Positions 26,886 through 36,373 of a stretch of 64,000 nt of DNA are shown in pieces. The stretch lies in NCBI RefSeq assembly GCF_011752015.1, contig NZ_JAAIKA010000001.1, forward strand, positions 248,001-312,000, in the 5' to 3' direction. The first letter of the stretch is position 1. Each line of letters begins with the position of its first letter. Under the pieces are notes generated by a model. It saw only the letters and a program-made list of their open reading frames with translations. It did no database searches and was not told the DNA's origin. A program made the position numbers and the translations under genes. Source of the stretch: Canibacter zhoujuaniae (GTDB taxonomy: Bacteria; Actinomycetota; Actinomycetes; Actinomycetales; Microbacteriaceae).

Positions 26886-27583
26886 TTAACCGGCCAAGTG
26901 CCTGATATGACTGCGTCGGTTTTGCCTATGCGGTGCAGGTAGGCCTCAAAATCGGCTGCCTGCTCTACAGCCCACCGCACCTGTGCGGTATGGAGTTCAG
27001 CTGGTGTTTTAGGGAAGTCGTCTGCGTCACCGAACTTCTCCAGCATCGCCAGCATCAGCAGGCCCGCCGCGAGCGCATCAGCATCTGCTGTGTGAGCTGC
27101 ACTGAGTGTAATCCCGTAGTGCTCGCAGGTGACCTCGAGTGTGCGTTTGCCTTTGCGATACTTCCAAAAGTGTTTATCGAGCACGAGCGGATCAAAAACT
27201 GTGCTGTTTTCTTTGACTGGTAAAAGGCCGTAGCGTTTTGTTTCGCTTTTAAGGATCGATAGATCAAACGGCGCATTGTAAGCCAGAATCGCATACCCCT
27301 TATCAGCGTGTGAGTTTAGGAGCGCCACAATCTCTGTGATTGCCTCAGCCGGGTGCTGCCCGTCACGCTCGGCAATTTCAGTTGTTATGCCGTGCACCCT
27401 GGATGCCTGCTCCGGGATTGGAACTCCTGGATTGATAAGCCAATCGTAGGTAGTTTGCGCCTCGCCCGCTGCAAAAACAGTTGCTGAGGCGCTCACAATT
27501 CGCGATGCGGCAGTGTCTATTCCGGTTGTCTCAGTATCGAATGCAATGAAATTTTTAAACGCTGTTAGGTCTTTTTGTGACAT
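26882..27583 (-). CDS. DEDDh 3'-5' exonuclease (DnaQ-like)
   Basis: The 233-residue protein carries the exonuclease motifs FDTETTG (residues 15-21), YNAPFDLSIL (exo II) and HTADADALAAG (exo III). It resembles the stand-alone DNA polymerase III epsilon-like exonucleases of actinobacteria. No other domain is present. It is convergent with rpmE2, and TACCAT ends 6 bases before its ATG, suggesting a leaderless transcript. Confidence 0.9.
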   Translation of the reverse strand: MSQKDLTAFKNFIAFDTETTGIDTAASRIVSASATVFAAGEAQTTYDWLINPGVPIPEQASRVHGITTEIAERDGQHPAEAITEIVALLNSHADKGYAILAYNAPFDLSILKSETKRYGLLPVKENSTVFDPLVLDKHFWKYRKGKRTLEVTCEHYGITLSAAHTADADALAAGLLMLAMLEKFGDADDFPKTPAELHTAQVRWAVEQAADFEAYLHRIGKTDAVISGTWPVK

Positions 27584-27589
27584 GTACTT

Positions 27590-27595
27590 ATGGTA
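27590..27595 (-). promoter_or_regulatory. -10 box TACCAT of the exonuclease gene, likely leaderless
   Basis: TACCAT ends 6 bases before the ATG at 27583, with no ribosome binding site between. Confidence 0.4.
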
Positions 27596-27663
27596 ACGCG
27601 GGGGTGTATGACTTTATCTCGCTCTTAAAAGCTCTAAGCCGCACTTACTAGACTGAGAGGGTT

Positions 27664-28536
27664 ATGGAAACTGAAGTTTTGTATGTGCCGATGGCAGGGG
27701 CTGGCGCCACTGCGGCCTGGGTAACCGGCCCTGATACTGGGGTGCCAATAGTGCTTGTGCACGGTTTCCGCGGTGATCACCACGGCCTTAATTTGATAGT
27801 CGACGGAATACTCAAAACACTCGGCTCACAGGCGAGTGAATACCGCATTATTGTTCCTGATCTGCCCGGGTTCGGTCAGACTCCAACTATGAACGCCACC
27901 CATGATATAGCTGGGTTTGCCGCTTGGTTGCAGCAGTTCTGTCACGCTGTGGCGCCCGCTGGCGCACACATAATTGCCCATTCGTTTGGCACACTGGTCT
28001 CTGCTGCAGCTGTTGGTGGGGGGTTGCAGCCACTGTCGCTGACCCTCATTAACCCGATTTCGGCGCCGGCGCTTGAAGGGCCGCGCGCCCTAGCAACCAA
28101 GCTCGCTATCGCCTATTACAGGGCTGGAGCTGTGCTACCGCAGAAAATTGCGCACAAACTTTTGAGCAATGGCATCATTGTGCGCGGTATGAGCGAAATT
28201 ATGGCAAAAACTCGCGACCGGCAACTGCGCGGTTGGATACACCGGCAGCACAGCCTTTATTTCAGTAATTTCGCCGACACAAACTCGCTGCTTGAAGCCT
28301 TTCAAGCGAGCGTTAGCACCACCGTTGGAGAAGAGCTTGGCGCTACTGCGCTCCCAATACAGCTCATCGTCGGTGAAAAAGATGATATTACTGCACTGCC
28401 TGAGCAGCTAGCCTTGGCTAATAAACTGCCAAAAGCGCAAATTCATATTGTTGGGGGAGTCGGGCACCTGGTGCACTACGAAGCACCTCTGGAGGCCGCG
28501 CAGCTTGCGATTAAATTCATACAGAGTCTGAAATAA
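27664..28536 (+). CDS. Alpha/beta hydrolase
   Basis: This 290-residue protein has the alpha/beta-hydrolase fold with the triad visible: nucleophile serine in IIAHSFGTLVS near residue 106 (an A-H-S-F-G elbow), Asp in VGEKDDITALP and His in GGVGHLVHYEAP near 270. The oxyanion-hole strand reads VLVHGFRGDHHG. The substrate is unknown. Its stop overlaps the next gene (TAATG), so it is translated with an RNA methyltransferase. TAGACT lies 9 bases before the ATG, with GAGAGG in between. Confidence 0.88.
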   Translation: METEVLYVPMAGAGATAAWVTGPDTGVPIVLVHGFRGDHHGLNLIVDGILKTLGSQASEYRIIVPDLPGFGQTPTMNATHDIAGFAAWLQQFCHAVAPAGAHIIAHSFGTLVSAAAVGGGLQPLSLTLINPISAPALEGPRALATKLAIAYYRAGAVLPQKIAHKLLSNGIIVRGMSEIMAKTRDRQLRGWIHRQHSLYFSNFADTNSLLEAFQASVSTTVGEELGATALPIQLIVGEKDDITALPEQLALANKLPKAQIHIVGGVGHLVHYEAPLEAAQLAIKFIQSLK

Positions 28537-29360
28537 TGACGATTCTGACATGGGAAGATGCGCCGCAGGCGGTGCTTGCAGATTTTGTGCACCTCACCGA
28601 AGTGCAGTTGCGCTCTAAATCAGAGGTCGCGCACGGTGTGTTTGTCGCTGAATCAGAAAAGATTATTAATCGTGCGCTGCAGGCTGGGCTGACACCGCGC
28701 GCTGCGCTGCTGCAGGAAAAACATCTAGATACTTTAACCCCTCTAATAAAGCAGTATCCTAAAGTTCCGATAGTGCTTGGAACGAGCGAGCAGCTTGCCG
28801 CTGTTACCGGTTATAACGTGCACAGGGGAGCATTGGCAACGTTTAATCGCCCCAGACCTGCTGAGATCACACCGCTGTTGCAAAATGCAAAGACTGTGGT
28901 TGTGCTGGATCAGCTTGTAGACCATGCAAATGTGGGGGCGATATTTCGAGCTGCTGCAGGTCTCGGCGCAGACGCAGTATTACTAACAGAGGGGTGTGCG
29001 GATCCGCTCTATCGACGCGCAATAAAAGTGAGTATGGGGAGCGTGTTTAACGTCGCATGGGCGCATCTGCCACGGTGGGAGGAGGCGGGTCCGCTGCTGC
29101 GGAAGATGGGATTTACGCTCGCCGGTCTCGCACTAAGAGAAAACGCAGTGGATCTTCTGGAGTTTGCAAGTAATCCGCCTGAGAAAGTGGCGTTTTTACT
29201 CGGCTCTGAGGGGCCGGGTCTATCTAGAAAGGCCCTTGGAGCCTCTGATGTGCTTGTCAAAATTCCGATGCAAAACGGTGTTGATTCACTCAATGTCGCA
29301 CACGCCGCCAGCCTTAGCTTGTGGTCGTTGCGCGCAGTGTCGCAGTTAAATCAAAGCTAA
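28536..29360 (+). CDS. SpoU/TrmH-family RNA 2'-O-methyltransferase
   Basis: The 274-residue protein is a SPOUT methyltransferase. After an N-terminal substrate-binding domain (about 1-100), the knotted SpoU domain shows LVDHANVGAIFRAAAGLGADAVLL (motif 1 Asn and Arg), LLGSEGPGLS (motif 2) and IPMQNGVDSLNVAHAASL (motif 3). It modifies rRNA or tRNA ribose; the position cannot be told. The ATG overlaps the stop of the upstream hydrolase. Confidence 0.92.
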   Translation: MTILTWEDAPQAVLADFVHLTEVQLRSKSEVAHGVFVAESEKIINRALQAGLTPRAALLQEKHLDTLTPLIKQYPKVPIVLGTSEQLAAVTGYNVHRGALATFNRPRPAEITPLLQNAKTVVVLDQLVDHANVGAIFRAAAGLGADAVLLTEGCADPLYRRAIKVSMGSVFNVAWAHLPRWEEAGPLLRKMGFTLAGLALRENAVDLLEFASNPPEKVAFLLGSEGPGLSRKALGASDVLVKIPMQNGVDSLNVAHAASLSLWSLRAVSQLNQS

Positions 29361-29421
29361 TCCGGCTAGTTTGGTAAGGGCGACGCCAGCAACAACGAAA
29401 GGCAATAGGATTTTGACGAAT

Positions 29422-30201
29422 ATGCTTAACAGGTCACGTTTAGCCGCTTCGTTCACCCTGTTGATCGCGGGTGTTGCGGGGTTTGCAGCTTACTATGTTG
29501 GCGTGCTCACAAGAACCGGACAGTTGGCCGAGGCGAGTGTGCTAGAAACGGCTAACTACAAGACCGATCCCGGTTTTCCGATAAATATGGTGTCACCCTT
29601 ATCGGTTTTTCTAAGCCTTGGTGTGCTTGTTGTGCTCACACTAGCGGTGTGGAGTATCCGCCGTGCGCTGGTGGTGCTGCTGGCGTCACTCACAGCACTG
29701 TTTGGGTCACAGCTGTTAAAGAATGTGCTGCTAGACAGGCCGGTGTTAATAGACGCGGCGCTGACGCACAATTCCTTTCCAAGCGGGCATATGACGGCTA
29801 TTGCGGTGCTCGGGATAGCGCTGATATTTGCTGTGCCGGCCGCGATTCGTGGTTTTATGTCAGCTTTAGTTGGTTTTGGTCTGAGCATAGTTGCGCTGCA
29901 GGTGATGACCGCCGGATGGCATCGTCCGAGTGACATGGTTGGCGCGCTGGCGCTCACAATCGGAAGCTACGCGCTCTGGAGCTTAATAATTGCGCACGGC
30001 GACAATAAAATTGCGCTGCTTGGCTCCTTGGTGCGTTTTCTGTTGCGCGTATTATTTGGCCTTGCCACATTGGTTGCGCTGATCTTTTTAATTTTTGCCG
30101 CCTTTACAAGAAGCGACGCGGCAATCATGGTCGGCGCATACACGGCGGTAATTGCAGCCTGCATCTGGGTTGCTAATCGCGCCACTCTGCTATTACGTTG
30201 A
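29422..30201 (+). CDS. PAP2-family membrane phosphatase
   Basis: A polytopic membrane protein with the three PAP2 phosphatase motifs: KNVLLDRP, FPSGHMTA and GWHRPSDMVG. Such enzymes dephosphorylate lipid phosphates or undecaprenyl pyrophosphate. About six hydrophobic helices are visible, and a region outside the membrane lies between helices one and two. I use the ATG at 29422 with AGGA upstream; the frame extends to a TTG at 29371 without a convincing binding site. trpD is convergent. Confidence 0.88.
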   Translation: MLNRSRLAASFTLLIAGVAGFAAYYVGVLTRTGQLAEASVLETANYKTDPGFPINMVSPLSVFLSLGVLVVLTLAVWSIRRALVVLLASLTALFGSQLLKNVLLDRPVLIDAALTHNSFPSGHMTAIAVLGIALIFAVPAAIRGFMSALVGFGLSIVALQVMTAGWHRPSDMVGALALTIGSYALWSLIIAHGDNKIALLGSLVRFLLRVLFGLATLVALIFLIFAAFTRSDAAIMVGAYTAVIAACIWVANRATLLLR

Positions 30202-30248
30202 TAATACATATTATGTCAGTTTAAGTATTCTGAGGAGCTGTTCGCTTA

Positions 30249-30282
30249 TCACCGCGAGTGAAATCAACTCCCCTCGCGGTGA
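30249..30282. repeat. Inverted repeat between convergent PAP2 and trpD genes
   Basis: TCACCGCGAG (30249-30258) pairs perfectly with CTCGCGGTGA (30273-30282), with a 14-base loop. No T run on either side, so it may act as a two-way weak terminator or mRNA 3' end stabiliser. Confidence 0.5.
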
Positions 30283-30308
30283 CGCGGCAGATTACCGACT
30301 TAGAGCGC

Positions 30309-31370
30309 TTAATCGTTTTCCTGAGTTGCTTTCACCCAAGCGTCAACTGTGCTGAGTGCGGCGCCTGAATCAATTGCCTCATAGGCTCGCTGCAAATTCC
30401 TTGCTATACGCTCGTTGAAATCAGCGCTGCCCAGATTTTCATCTGTTGCAAGCTCATACGCTGTTAGCCCCGCAGCTGCATTGAGTGCAACTATTTCTCG
30501 CACAGGGCCCTGCGCGCCGTTGAAGGTGTCTCGCATGATTTGTGCATTTTCTGCTGGATCCCCACCTTGAAGCTCTGCAATTGTTGCACGCCCGATGCCA
30601 ACATTTTGCGGATCAAACTCGAGAGATGTAATTTTGCCCCCCGCAACTTGATAAACAGTCGAGGTGGTTGTTGTCGTTAGTTCATCGAGCCCGTCACCGC
30701 CGTGGAACACCAAAGCCGTTTGCTTTCGCAGCGCAAACACCTCAGCTATTTTTGGTGCAAGTTCTGCATTTGCTACACCAATCGCAGATGCGATCGGTTT
30801 TGCCGGGTTGCAGAGCGGCCCTAAGTAGTTAAATACGGTTGGGATCCCTAACTCTTTGCGCACAGGCGCAACGTGCGCAAAACCTGGGTGCATATTGGGT
30901 GCATTTAAGAAGGCGATGTTTGCTGTTTTAAAAACACTAAGCTGCGCCTGGGCGCTTAAGCCGTGGCTGCCGCCGAGTGCTGCCAGCACATCTGACGCGC
31001 CCGATTTGCTCGATACTCCCCTAGCTCCGTGTTTGATAACCGGGACGCCCGCCGCAGCTATAACCATTGCAGCGCTTGTTGAAATATTGACAGTGCCAAC
31101 CTTGTCACCACCGGTGCCCACAATATCTACAGCGTCACTGCCGAGCTTTGTTTGTGTCGCGTGCGCAAGAGCTGCGTCGCTGAATCCAAGCAGCTCACTA
31201 GCTGTCACGCCCTTACTTCGCAGAGCTACGAGAGTGCCGCCGATCTGTGCTGGAGTCGCCTCCCCCGTCACGAACTGGGACATTACCCACTCGGCCTGCG
31301 ACACGCCAAGCTCGCGCCCCGCGAGGAGTGTTTCGAGAATGTTTGGCCATGATTCAACGGTGTTTGACAT
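30309..31370 (-). CDS. trpD: Anthranilate phosphoribosyltransferase
   Basis: TrpD joins anthranilate to PRPP in tryptophan synthesis. The 353-residue protein has the PRPP-binding GTGGDKVGTVNIST near residues 86-99, KHGARGVSSKSGASDVL near 113-129, and the metal-site segment VFHGGDGLDE. It stands alone, away from other trp genes, next to the respiratory operon, an arrangement common in actinobacteria. TAAAAT ends 6 bases before the ATG, suggesting leaderless expression. Confidence 0.96.
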   Translation of the reverse strand: MSNTVESWPNILETLLAGRELGVSQAEWVMSQFVTGEATPAQIGGTLVALRSKGVTASELLGFSDAALAHATQTKLGSDAVDIVGTGGDKVGTVNISTSAAMVIAAAGVPVIKHGARGVSSKSGASDVLAALGGSHGLSAQAQLSVFKTANIAFLNAPNMHPGFAHVAPVRKELGIPTVFNYLGPLCNPAKPIASAIGVANAELAPKIAEVFALRKQTALVFHGGDGLDELTTTTTSTVYQVAGGKITSLEFDPQNVGIGRATIAELQGGDPAENAQIMRDTFNGAQGPVREIVALNAAAGLTAYELATDENLGSADFNERIARNLQRAYEAIDSGAALSTVDAWVKATQEND

Positions 31371-31376
31371 GCCTAA

Positions 31377-31382
31377 ATTTTA
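31377..31382 (-). promoter_or_regulatory. -10 box TAAAAT of trpD, likely leaderless
   Basis: TAAAAT ends 6 bases before the trpD ATG at 31370, with no ribosome binding site between. Confidence 0.5.
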
Positions 31383-31606
31383 CAGAAAACCCGCTAATTA
31401 ATGGTGTACTTCTAGGAGTTCTGCACCGCTAAACGGGGTCGCTTTACGCAAAATCTGAAATGTTTCATTAAAACCACCTGCAAATGCGCTGCACTCACGG
31501 CATTTATTCAGGTAAGATGGCAGAGACCGTTTAGTTGCGGTTGTGAGCGCTTGCTTTGGCTTGCGGGAACAGCAGCGACCAATATGAAAAGGTGAAAAGT
31601 TACAAG

Positions 31607-32227
31607 ATGGCTACCAAATCAGCCGTGCAGGCAGTGAAGCGGCCTAATATCGTCGCCACTGGCACGATTATCTGGCTCGGCAGTGAAGTTATGTTCTTCG
31701 CTGGTCTTTTTGCAATTTACTTCTCTCTACGCGCTATGGCCCCTGAACAGTGGGCGGCAGAAACAGCGAAGCACAATTTCATTTTCGCGCTCATTAACAC
31801 GCTGATCCTGGTGGCATCGTCTATCACCTGCCAGATGGGTGTGTGGGCGGCAGAGCGCAGCCAGCCATACCGTCTTGGCGGCCCGCTGCAGATCAGCCGC
31901 TGGGGCACCGTCGAATGGTTCTACCTGACCTACTTCATGGGCGCGATCTTCGTTGCCGGTCAGGTGTTTGAGTATGCAACATTTGTTTCCCACGGTGTGA
32001 CACTTTCTAGCAACGCATACGGCGCTGCTTTCTATCTGACCACCGGGTTCCACGGTCTCCACGTTTCTTTGGGTCTTATTGCATTCCTGCTGGTAATCGG
32101 CCGTATTTACGCAGTAAAGAACTTCACCCACAAAGAAGCAACTAGCGCAGTCGTAGTTTCTTACTACTGGCACTTCGTTGACATCGTTTGGATCATCCTC
32201 TTCTGGATCATCTACATCGCTAAGTAA
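31607..32227 (+). CDS. ctaE: Cytochrome c oxidase subunit III
   Basis: CtaE is the third core subunit of the aa3 cytochrome c oxidase. The 206-residue actinobacterial form has five membrane helices; diagnostic parts are [20 protein letters not shown] near the N-terminus and [12 protein letters not shown] near residue 150. The frame is open to 31556, but the ATG at 31607 gives the usual start ([13 protein letters not shown]) with AGGTGA upstream. It heads the ctaE-qcrC-qcrA-qcrB operon. The 236-base upstream region contains a TAAGAT (31513-31518) that could be a -10 box. Confidence 0.96.
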   Translation: MATKSAVQAVKRPNIVATGTIIWLGSEVMFFAGLFAIYFSLRAMAPEQWAAETAKHNFIFALINTLILVASSITCQMGVWAAERSQPYRLGGPLQISRWGTVEWFYLTYFMGAIFVAGQVFEYATFVSHGVTLSSNAYGAAFYLTTGFHGLHVSLGLIAFLLVIGRIYAVKNFTHKEATSAVVVSYYWHFVDIVWIILFWIIYIAK

Positions 32228-32253
32228 GCGCAGTTTAGATCGGGATATAGATT

Positions 32254-33054
32254 ATGGCAAAGTCAAAAAAGCTTAAGAAAACAGGACGTCGGCATCCGCT
32301 TGCCACGTTGGCACTTCTCGGTATCGGTCTAATCATCACCGGTGGCGCATACGCTGGAATTAACCAGGTATCAGCAACCGCTGAAGTTGATATGACCTCT
32401 GCTAGCACTATTGAAGAGGGCCGCAAACTGTTTGCTGCAAACTGCGGCACATGCCACGGCATGAACGCTGAGGGCACTCCAAACGACGGCCCGTCACTTA
32501 TCGGTGTTGGCGCTGCTTCTGTGCACTTCCAGGTTGGCACCGGCCGTATGCCACTGGCCTTCCAGGGTCCGCAGGGCATGGTGAAGCCAAAGCAGTTCAC
32601 AGAAGAACAGACACTGCAGATGGCTGCTTACATCGCGTCACTCGCTCCAGGGCCTGAGATTCCAGACTCACGATTCCTGCAGGCAGACGGCGATGCAGCG
32701 CGCGGTAGCGAACTGTTCCGCATTAACTGCGCAATGTGCCACAACGTTGCTGCAGCCGGTGGTGCTCTGACACAGGGCAAGTTTGCACCAAGCCTGATGG
32801 GTGTTGACGCTGCTCACATTTACGAGGCAATGGCAACCGGCCCACAAAACATGCCGGTGTTCTCAGATGCAAACCTGACCGCTGAAGATAAAGCTGACAT
32901 CATCAGCTACCTCAAGTACATCGAAAACGAGACTTCTGTTGGTGGCTTCAAGCTCGGCTCTCTCGGCCCTGTAGCCGAAGGTCTGTTTATCTGGGTGATT
33001 GGGCTTGGCGGGCTTGTCGCACTCACTGTGTGGGTGACCTCTAAGTCAAACTAA
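32254..33054 (+). CDS. qcrC: Diheme cytochrome c subunit of the bc1 complex
   Basis: QcrC carries two c-type hemes and replaces cytochrome c1 plus soluble cytochrome c in actinobacteria, passing electrons straight to the aa3 oxidase. The heme sites CGTCH (residues 64-68) and CAMCH (159-163) are both intact. An N-terminal hydrophobic anchor (about 17-35) and a C-terminal helix (about 245-263) fix it to the outer face of the membrane. 266 residues is normal. It sits 26 bases after ctaE. Confidence 0.97.
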   Translation: MAKSKKLKKTGRRHPLATLALLGIGLIITGGAYAGINQVSATAEVDMTSASTIEEGRKLFAANCGTCHGMNAEGTPNDGPSLIGVGAASVHFQVGTGRMPLAFQGPQGMVKPKQFTEEQTLQMAAYIASLAPGPEIPDSRFLQADGDAARGSELFRINCAMCHNVAAAGGALTQGKFAPSLMGVDAAHIYEAMATGPQNMPVFSDANLTAEDKADIISYLKYIENETSVGGFKLGSLGPVAEGLFIWVIGLGGLVALTVWVTSKSN

Positions 33055-33102
33055 CTCTCCCCTGTTGGAAAAATCTTTTAACCGAAATAATTAGGAGCTA
33101 AA

Positions 33103-34176
33103 TTGGCAAAGGAAGCGAAAGACGGCATTAACGGCGCCGTTGTCGCCAGCCAGAGCCACGATGCCTACCCGCAAGATGGTGGCACCGCGGTGATTTCCTC
33201 TGACGCGGTAGAGAACCCTGGTCTGCCAGCGCATCGTAAGCGCGTGACCGATCTCGACCCTAAGAAGGCTAAGCGAGCTGAGCGCATTGTGTTCTCACTG
33301 TTCTACCTCTCAATTGCAGGTAGCCTCGGTGCAGTTCTCGCCTACATGTTCTTCCCAATCGAATCAGGTGAACTGTTTGACATACGTCTGCACACCCTGT
33401 TCGTTGGTTTGGGTATGGCACTCGGTCTGCTCGGCATTGGTATTGGTGCTGTGCACTGGGGCAAGGCCTTAATGCATGACGGTGAATCGATCGACTACCG
33501 CCATCCGGTAGCCACTAACGAGGAAGATCGCAAAACCGCTGCTGAGATTTTTGCACTCGCAGATGAAGAGTCTGGTTTCAGCCGCCGCACCCTGGTGCGC
33601 AACAGCCTGATTGGTGCTCTAATCGCTTTCCCGCTGCCCGGTATTACCCTGCTGCGCAGCTTGGCGCCACAGGAGTATGATCCGATCGATCTCTTGAAGC
33701 ACACAATGTGGGACAAGGGTGTGCGTTTGGCTCGCGACCCGAGCGGTGTTCCAATCAAGGCATCAGAGGTAACCATTGGTTCTGCTTTCCATGTAATTCC
33801 AGAGAATCTGTACGAAGCAGAGCACCCGCTTGACGAGAAGGCAAAAGCAATCGTGCTGCTTATGCGCCTCAACAAGGACGAATTAAAAGAGCCTGAAGAT
33901 CGCAAGTCTTGGTCATACGACGGTATCGTCGCCTACTCAAAGGTTTGCACCCACGTCGGTTGCCCTGTTGCACTCTACGAACAGCACACCCACCACCTCC
34001 TCTGCCCGTGCCACCAGTCACAGTTTGATGTTTCTGATCAGGCAAAGGTTGTGTTTGGTCCTGCAAAGCGTCCACTGCCACAGCTTCCTATCACTGTTGA
34101 CGACGAGGGTTACCTCATCGCGCAGAGTGACTTCCAAGAACCTGTTGGCCCTAGCTACTGGGAGCGTCTGAAGTGA
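33103..34176 (+). CDS. qcrA: Rieske iron-sulfur subunit of the bc1 complex
   Basis: QcrA holds the [2Fe-2S] cluster that takes the first electron from menaquinol. The Rieske motif CTHVGC ... CPCHQSQF lies near residues 281-308. Three N-terminal membrane helices, the actinobacterial type, are visible at about 62-85, 98-122 and 162-182. The start is a TTG preceded by TAGGAGC. The stop overlaps the qcrB start. Confidence 0.96.
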   Translation: MAKEAKDGINGAVVASQSHDAYPQDGGTAVISSDAVENPGLPAHRKRVTDLDPKKAKRAERIVFSLFYLSIAGSLGAVLAYMFFPIESGELFDIRLHTLFVGLGMALGLLGIGIGAVHWGKALMHDGESIDYRHPVATNEEDRKTAAEIFALADEESGFSRRTLVRNSLIGALIAFPLPGITLLRSLAPQEYDPIDLLKHTMWDKGVRLARDPSGVPIKASEVTIGSAFHVIPENLYEAEHPLDEKAKAIVLLMRLNKDELKEPEDRKSWSYDGIVAYSKVCTHVGCPVALYEQHTHHLLCPCHQSQFDVSDQAKVVFGPAKRPLPQLPITVDDEGYLIAQSDFQEPVGPSYWERLK

Positions 34177-35780
34177 GTAACGTAACTCTCGAAAAAAAGG
34201 CTGGCCAGACCAGCTTTACAGCAAAAGCAGCAAACTATCTTGATGAGCGCACCAAGGTTGGCGTCGCCGTTAAGGAGTTCGGCCGCAAGGTATTCCCAGA
34301 TCACTGGTCTTTCCTGCTCGGTGAGGTTGCGCTTTACAGCTTCGTTGTAATCTTGCTTTCAGGTACATTCCTGACGCTCTTCTTCCAGGCATCAATGGTT
34401 GAGACACACTGGGATGGTCCCTTTGCACCGATGAAGGGTATTGAGATGTCTGCCGCTATGGCGTCGACCCTCGATATCAGCTTCTCAGTGCGCGGTGGTT
34501 TGTTGGTGCGACAGCTCCACCACTGGGCCGCTCTAATGTTCGTAGCATCTATTGGTCTGCACATGCTGCGTATATTCTTCACCGGCGCATTCCGCAAGCC
34601 TCGTGAGCTTAACTGGGTGGTAGGCTTCGTGCTCTTTGTGCTTGCAATGGCTGAGGGCTTCACAGGCTACTCACTCCCTGACGATGTGCTGTCAGGTAAC
34701 GGTCTGCGCATTATTGACGGCATTATGAAGGCAATTCCGGTTGTTGGTACCTGGCTCAGCTACCTCTTTTTTGGTGGCGAATTCCCGGGCATGGATATCA
34801 TTGGTCGCCTCTACATGCTGCACATTATGGTGCTGCCTGCTCTGGTGATTCTGTTCATTGCACTGCACCTTACCTTCGTGGTAATTCACAAGCACACCCA
34901 GTTCCCTGGTGCCGGCCGCACTCAGGAAAACGTTGTAGGGTTCCCAGTGCTGCCTGTTTACGCAGCTAAAGCTGGTGGCTTCTTCTTCATCGTGTTTGGT
35001 GTTTTGGTGCTAATCTCTGCAACCTTTAGCATCAACCCGATCTGGAACTACGGCCCATACGATCCTTCACCGGTTTCCGCTGGTACCCAGCCTGACTGGT
35101 ACATCGGATTCGCTGACGGTGCGCTACGTCTTGTGCCACCGGGCTGGGAAGCTGAATGGTTCGGTTACACCTGGTCATTCAACATGCTTGCACCGCTTAT
35201 CGTTATCGGTATCTTCTTCATAATTGTGGCTCTCTACCCATTTATTGAAGCTTGGGTTACCGGTGATAAGCGCGAGCACCACCTCCTTGACCGTCCACGC
35301 AACGCACCTACCCGTACCGCAATCGGTGCAGCCGGTGTTACCTTCTACGCTGTGCTGTGGGCTGGTGCTAGCTCCGACCTGATGGCGACTCACTTCCAGC
35401 AGTCTCTGGAGTTTATGATTCACATGCTCCAGGTGTCACTGATTGTTGGCCCTATTCTCGCCTTCGTTGTCACCAAGCGCATCTGCCTCGGTTTGCAGAA
35501 GAAAGACCGTAGCATCGCGCTGCACGGTTACGAATCTGCACGCATCGTGCGTCTGCCGGGCGGTAAGTTCACTGAGGTGCACGAGCCTGTTTCTGACGCA
35601 GAGCGCTGGGAGCTTGTCAGCTACCACGACTACGCACCGCTGGTGCTGCGTCCTGACGCAAACGGCAAGATTCCGTTTGGGCGTCGTGTGCGTGCTGCTA
35701 TTAGCCGGTTCTTCTTCGAGGATCGTATCGTCCCACCAACTAAGGGTGAGATCGAAGCTGCTAAGCACGATCACCACTAA
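34173..35780 (+). CDS. qcrB: Cytochrome b subunit of the bc1 complex
   Basis: QcrB binds the two b hemes and the quinone sites. The 535-residue protein has the heme-ligand histidine pairs in RQLHHWAALMFVASIGLHMLR and in LHLTFVVIHKH, and the Qo-site loop reads PDWY, the actinobacterial form of PEWY. The C-terminal extension of about 130 residues beyond the core is characteristic of this phylum. GTG start overlaps qcrA. A strong terminator follows directly. Confidence 0.97.
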   Translation: MSNVTLEKKAGQTSFTAKAANYLDERTKVGVAVKEFGRKVFPDHWSFLLGEVALYSFVVILLSGTFLTLFFQASMVETHWDGPFAPMKGIEMSAAMASTLDISFSVRGGLLVRQLHHWAALMFVASIGLHMLRIFFTGAFRKPRELNWVVGFVLFVLAMAEGFTGYSLPDDVLSGNGLRIIDGIMKAIPVVGTWLSYLFFGGEFPGMDIIGRLYMLHIMVLPALVILFIALHLTFVVIHKHTQFPGAGRTQENVVGFPVLPVYAAKAGGFFFIVFGVLVLISATFSINPIWNYGPYDPSPVSAGTQPDWYIGFADGALRLVPPGWEAEWFGYTWSFNMLAPLIVIGIFFIIVALYPFIEAWVTGDKREHHLLDRPRNAPTRTAIGAAGVTFYAVLWAGASSDLMATHFQQSLEFMIHMLQVSLIVGPILAFVVTKRICLGLQKKDRSIALHGYESARIVRLPGGKFTEVHEPVSDAERWELVSYHDYAPLVLRPDANGKIPFGRRVRAAISRFFFEDRIVPPTKGEIEAAKHDHH

Positions 35781-35794
35781 TAGGTAAAGATTTC

Positions 35795-35829
35795 GGGGGT
35801 GTGAGTTATCTCACACCCCCTTTTCTTTT
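35795..35829 (+). terminator. Intrinsic terminator of the ctaE-qcrCAB operon
   Basis: GGGGGTGTGAG (35795-35805), loop TTAT, CTCACACCCCC (35810-35820), then TTTTCTTTT. An 11-bp perfect stem 15 bases after the qcrB stop. Confidence 0.92.
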
Positions 35830-35950
35830 ATATAACTTATGCCGTATATCAGGTGCGAAGATCTGATTTTACACGTACAGAAAGAGGCTCCAGAGATTCA
35901 CACCACTCCCCCGTGTTTCGCCACCGGTCACCATCTTTCGCAGTTTGGCG

Positions 35951-36240
35951 TTAGTGGCGCGGGTTGAGCAGCGACATCAGGTTGTCTTCATCATGGGTGC
36001 CACCGTGAGACAGGGGCGTCAAACGTCCATTGACATCGCAGCATTCGCAGAGCAGATGGCGGACGACATAGGCGGTACGGATCTTTCGCCAGGCTGCTGT
36101 AGAGTTTGTTGATCTCATGGTCACGCTCATACCGGCGATAGTTCCGGTCGGCCTCTCTTCACGTGTTCAGGGCAGTAGCGGGTGTCGGTGAGAGCTTGGC
36201 AGCCAAGCCACCGGCACGGAATAGCAGGTCGAGGCGGCAT
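35951..36240 (-). pseudogene. HNH endonuclease pseudogene (phage type)
   Basis: Reverse-strand reading in three frames reconstructs a small phage-type HNH nuclease. ATG at 36240 with GGGAGG upstream starts MPPRPAIPCRWLGCQALTD, with a cysteine pattern typical of these proteins; a frame change then gives EADRNYRRYERDHEINKLY; a second change gives AAWRKIRTAYVVRHLLCECC and DVNGRLTPLSHGGTHDEDN, ending at a TAA at 35951. The HHI segment expected between RLTP and LSHGG is deleted. At least two frameshifts plus loss of the catalytic part mean no active product. In phage genomes such genes sit near the terminase genes. Confidence 0.8.
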
Positions 36241-36373
36241 GATCCATCACCTCCCACGCTGCCGGGGATACTGAATCCCCCGAACTATAGTGACTGCGGG
36301 GGATTTCGACATATTTTCAACTGCTTACAGTGTAGACGACCTGCAAGCGCAAATGCGTTCGTGTTTTGTCCAC

